Shown piece by piece: positions 61,951 through 64,000 of a stretch of DNA of 64,000 nt. A program made the translations under genes and the position numbers. The DNA is from Actinomycetes bacterium (GTDB taxonomy: Bacteria > Actinomycetota > Actinomycetes > Actinomycetales > Dermatophilaceae). Position 1 is the stretch's first letter, and each line of letters begins with the position of its first letter. The notes under the pieces are model-generated. The model was not told the origin of the DNA. It ran no database searches and worked only from the letters and a program-made list of their open reading frames with translations. The stretch is taken from positions 170,635-234,634 of the forward strand of contig JAKOPT010000045.1 of assembly GCA_029778715.1 (NCBI GenBank). Direction: 5' to 3'.

Positions 61951-62543
61951 CCGCCACCGACCCGACCATGAACCCGACCACCGCCACCGTCCCTGTCATC
62001 GGCATCCTCGTCGGCTCGACCCGCCCCACCCGGGTGGGCCGCCAACTCGCCGACCAGATCGCCGAACTCGCCCGGCTGCGCTCCGAGGCCGACATCACCG
62101 TCGTCGATCTCGCCGAGGTGGCCCTGCCCTTCCTCGACGAACCCGAAATGCCCTCCCTCGGCCGCTACGTCCACGAGCACACCCGCGCCTGGAAACGCAC
62201 CATCGACGGTCTCGACGCCCTCATCATCGTCAGCCCCCAGTACAACGGCGGCTACCCCGCCCCGCTCAAGAACGCCATCGATTTTCTGTATGCCGAGTGG
62301 TCCGGCAAGCCGATTCTGCTCGTCACCTACGGCTATCACGGCGGGGTGCTCGCCGCCGAGCAGCTCGTGCCCGTCCTCACTCGCATCAAAGCCAATGTCC
62401 TTGAGCCGCAGATCGCGATGACGGTCACTGATGCCGACCGCAAAGACCGCGGGCAACTCGCGGACCCCTGCCAGATCGTCGAACGTCACCGAGCCCCCCT
62501 CGAGGTCGGGTTCGCCGCTATCCACGCCGCCCTCGGGTGCTGA
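61947..62543 (+). CDS. NADPH-dependent FMN reductase-like flavoprotein
   Basis: The 198-residue protein starts at ATG 61947, in an ATGA overlap with pirin. Flavodoxin-like fold: phosphate loop GILVGSTRPTRVGRQLADQI and flavin contact VSPQYNGGYPAPLKNAIDFLYAEW, then PILLVTYGYHGG. It should reduce FMN, quinones or azo compounds with NAD(P)H. Translational coupling suggests it works with the pirin, for example in quinone metabolism; that is inference. Confidence 0.93.
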   Translation: MTATDPTMNPTTATVPVIGILVGSTRPTRVGRQLADQIAELARLRSEADITVVDLAEVALPFLDEPEMPSLGRYVHEHTRAWKRTIDGLDALIIVSPQYNGGYPAPLKNAIDFLYAEWSGKPILLVTYGYHGGVLAAEQLVPVLTRIKANVLEPQIAMTVTDADRKDRGQLADPCQIVERHRAPLEVGFAAIHAALGC

Positions 62544-62641
62544 CGAGGGCCGGCGAGCCCCGTCAACCACCGGACGGGAAACGGCAGCCGGCCCCACGGC
62601 ATACCCGACCACCAGACCACCACCGAAGGAGGGCTCACCCC

Positions 62642-62932
62642 GTGTCCACGCCAGTCGTCATTCACAACCGCGATCTCAGCCGTTATGAGGCGCACCTTGA
62701 CGGTGCTCTCGCCGGGTTCGCCGATTACAAACTGACCAACTCGCTCATCGTCTTCCCGCACACCGAGGTCGACCCGGCGTTCGGGGGGCAAGGCGTCGGC
62801 GGCGCGATCGTGCAGTTCGCGCTCGACGACGTGCGCGCCGCGGGCACCCACAAGGTCATGCCGGTGTGCCCGTTCGTCAAGGCATGGATCGAGCGGCACC
62901 CGGACTATGCCGACCTGGTCCACGGTGCCTGA
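62642..62932 (+). CDS. small GNAT-like N-acetyltransferase (YjdJ type)
   Basis: The 96-residue protein starts at GTG 62642, with GAAGGAGGG about 8 bp upstream. It is a minimal acetyl-CoA-binding domain: YEAHLDGALAGFADYKLTNSLIVFPHTEVDPAFGGQGVGGAIVQFALDDVR, with the acetyl-CoA loop GGQGVG, then MPVCPFVKAWIERHPDYADLV. The C-P-F-V-K-A-W-I motif is usual for this subfamily. Substrate unknown. It is 98 bp after the reductase gene, in a gap holding one octamer motif. Confidence 0.92.
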   Translation: MSTPVVIHNRDLSRYEAHLDGALAGFADYKLTNSLIVFPHTEVDPAFGGQGVGGAIVQFALDDVRAAGTHKVMPVCPFVKAWIERHPDYADLVHGA

Positions 62933-62953
62933 GCGGCAGGGACGGCCATCGTC

Positions 62954-64000
62954 ATGATTCCCATGAGACACCCGAACCCGCGCCGCGGGCGCCGCCGCGC
63001 CCTTGCCGTGTTCGCCCTCGTCCTGTGCAGCGTCCTCGGGACCGCAGCCGCGCCTCAGACCGGGCCGCTCGCGACCATCGCGGGCCTCGGGGCCGCCCCG
63101 GTCGCGGTCGCCGACGAGGGACTCACCATCACTTCGACCAACCGGTATGCCGTTGATGAGGGCGCCAAAGTCGTCCACAGTCACCTGCAACTCACCGCGA
63201 CCAACATCAAGGAAGACACCGCGACCGGCTATTACTACTACCCGGAGGTGACCATTCCCTTGCCGTCGTCGTCGGCCAATGTCGTGGCGACGTCGGATGG
63301 GAAGACGTTGACGGTCGCTCGGGAGGCCATCGGCTCCTCATCGTTCGATCGTGCCGTCATCACCCTGCCCTCGTGGTTGCGGCATGGCCAGTCGGTCACC
63401 ATCGTCGTCGACCACGATCTGGTGGCGACCGCGCCCCGGTCGGACACCCCGACCCGGGTCGGGCGCGGGTACGCGTCGTTCCCGGTGGTCGCGCCCGGCA
63501 ACGAGGGCGCGGCGCGACTTGAGATCCAGCACGCGGCGGGGGTCACCGTTGACGGCGGGTCCATCCAGTTCGCCAAGACCGATCAGGCCGACGTGGTGGC
63601 GGCGACGAAGAACAACTACAGCGGTGGCATCGTCGGTGCAGTTTCGCTGCGCCTGCCCTCGGCCTTCAAGACCTCGGGGGTCACCGTCGGTTCGGCCGTG
63701 TTCGCGGTCCAGCCGTGGCCGGAGGACCAGGGCTGGAAGGACTCGGTGACCACCGGGCTCCAGCACGGCGTGCCGGCGCTCACCAAGATCGTCGGTCGCT
63801 CCTGGCCTGGGCGGACGACCACCGTTCGTGAGGACGCCGTCGTCACCCTGTACGGCTTCGACGGCTGGTACGGCCAGTCCGACAGCGAGATCGTCCTCGG
63901 CGAGCGGGTCGAGCCGCATCTGATCCATCACGAACTCGCCCACGTCTGGTTCAACAGCACGACCTTGAGCCAGCGGTGGATGCGAGAAGGCCTGGCTGAG
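62954..64000 (+). CDS. secreted gluzincin-type metalloprotease, 3'-truncated by window edge
   Basis: The frame is open from ATG 62954 (or 62963) to the end, 349 codons. A basic start and hydrophobic stretch (RRALAVFALVLCSVLGTAAA) form a signal peptide or anchor. About 270 residues of beta-rich sequence follow. Near the edge HHELAHVWF supplies the HExxH zinc motif and WMREGLAE the third ligand Glu 18 residues on, the gluzincin (M1-like) arrangement. It is probably an exported peptidase; the C-terminal part is outside the window. Confidence 0.85.
   Translation, partial: MIPMRHPNPRRGRRRALAVFALVLCSVLGTAAAPQTGPLATIAGLGAAPVAVADEGLTITSTNRYAVDEGAKVVHSHLQLTATNIKEDTATGYYYYPEVTIPLPSSSANVVATSDGKTLTVAREAIGSSSFDRAVITLPSWLRHGQSVTIVVDHDLVATAPRSDTPTRVGRGYASFPVVAPGNEGAARLEIQHAAGVTVDGGSIQFAKTDQADVVAATKNNYSGGIVGAVSLRLPSAFKTSGVTVGSAVFAVQPWPEDQGWKDSVTTGLQHGVPALTKIVGRSWPGRTTTVREDAVVTLYGFDGWYGQSDSEIVLGERVEPHLIHHELAHVWFNSTTLSQRWMREGLAE

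Larger units (their letters stand above)
356..63154. repeat. highly iterated octamer GTATGCCG / CGGCATAC across the window
   Basis: By eye I count about 70 exact copies, about 36 as GTATGCCG and 35 as CGGCATAC. Examples: 356, 432, 1697, 3233, 3555, 3605, 7356, 9870, 17419, 30228, 32855, 35095, 41987, 42008, 45449, 50165, 54844, 54853, 60878, 62288, 63147. Inside genes it almost always encodes Tyr-Ala as TAT-GCC or Ala-Tyr as GCA-TAC, while Tyr elsewhere is mainly TAC. None lies between about 20.2 and 30.2 kb. Function unknown. Confidence 0.9.

Noticed and set aside
356..63154. Octamer GTATGCCG as a KOPS/Chi-type polarity signal
   Set aside because: Copies are about equally frequent in both orientations throughout the window, whereas replication- or recombination-polarity words are strongly strand-skewed.
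1..64000. CRISPR arrays, tRNA/rRNA genes, transposases or integrases
   Set aside because: I scanned for repeated spacers, cloverleaf-like sequence and mobile-element proteins and found none I could support, despite the likely acquired secretion operon.

Overview
The window is G+C-rich DNA (roughly 70% by eye) from an actinobacterium. The gene sets and local orders support this: PadR regulator with myo-inositol-phosphate synthase, rpsF-ssb-rpsR-rplI, radA-disA-mutY, a serine/threonine kinase with PP2C and FHA partners, and a WXG100/EccC-type secretion locus. A member of the Intrasporangiaceae/Dermatophilaceae group is my guess, not something the sequence proves. No tRNA, rRNA, CRISPR array, transposase or integrase was seen.

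Positions 1-20.9 kb hold a large envelope/signalling locus in three operons. Operon 1 is the 3' end of a giant fibronectin-III (FN3) surface protein, a zinc-ribbon membrane protein and a zinc-ribbon RDD protein. Operon 2 is a zinc-ribbon RDD-like protein, PP2C phosphatase, FHA protein and membrane Ser/Thr kinase, translationally coupled from the phosphatase onward. Operon 3 is a second giant FN3/Ig-like protein, MoxR ATPase, DUF58 protein and a transglutaminase-like protein that has lost its catalytic cysteine. The kinase-FN3-AAA-DUF58-TGM part matches the PFNA cluster known from bifidobacteria. Positions 21.0-29.9 kb hold a compact type VII (ESX-like) operon: FHA-tagged EccC/EssC ATPase, a long WXG-like protein, a T7SS-signal/hydrophobic protein, two unrecognised proteins and a WXG100-like protein. 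EccB, EccD, EccE and mycosin are absent from the window.

Positions 30.1-43.2 kb hold a response regulator followed by two tandem, unusually large sensor kinases, a divergent HTH-STAND-WD40 protein, a small lipoprotein and two more zinc-ribbon membrane proteins, one frameshifted. From 43.2 kb the content is mostly housekeeping: ino1/padR, a class A PBP, rpsF-ssb-rpsR-rplI, a dltABCD operon ending in a small DltX-like gene, radA-disA-mutY, an SDH-type serine protease gene with an internal TGA, a metallo-beta-lactamase-fold hydrolase, pirin, an FMN reductase, a small GNAT protein and a truncated gluzincin protease.

Two DNA-level signals cross these genes. (1) The octamer GTATGCCG/CGGCATAC occurs about 70 times against an expectation of 2-3, in both orientations, inside and between genes, and is absent from about 20.2 to 30.2 kb, the interval holding the secretion operon. 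(2) An 18-bp palindrome GTCCC-N8-GGGAC (one copy with a mismatch) lies about 90-107 bp before the first gene of operon 2, operon 3 and the secretion operon, and before a distant zinc-ribbon gene. This suggests one regulator controls the FN3/PFNA genes, the zinc-ribbon proteins and the secretion system together.
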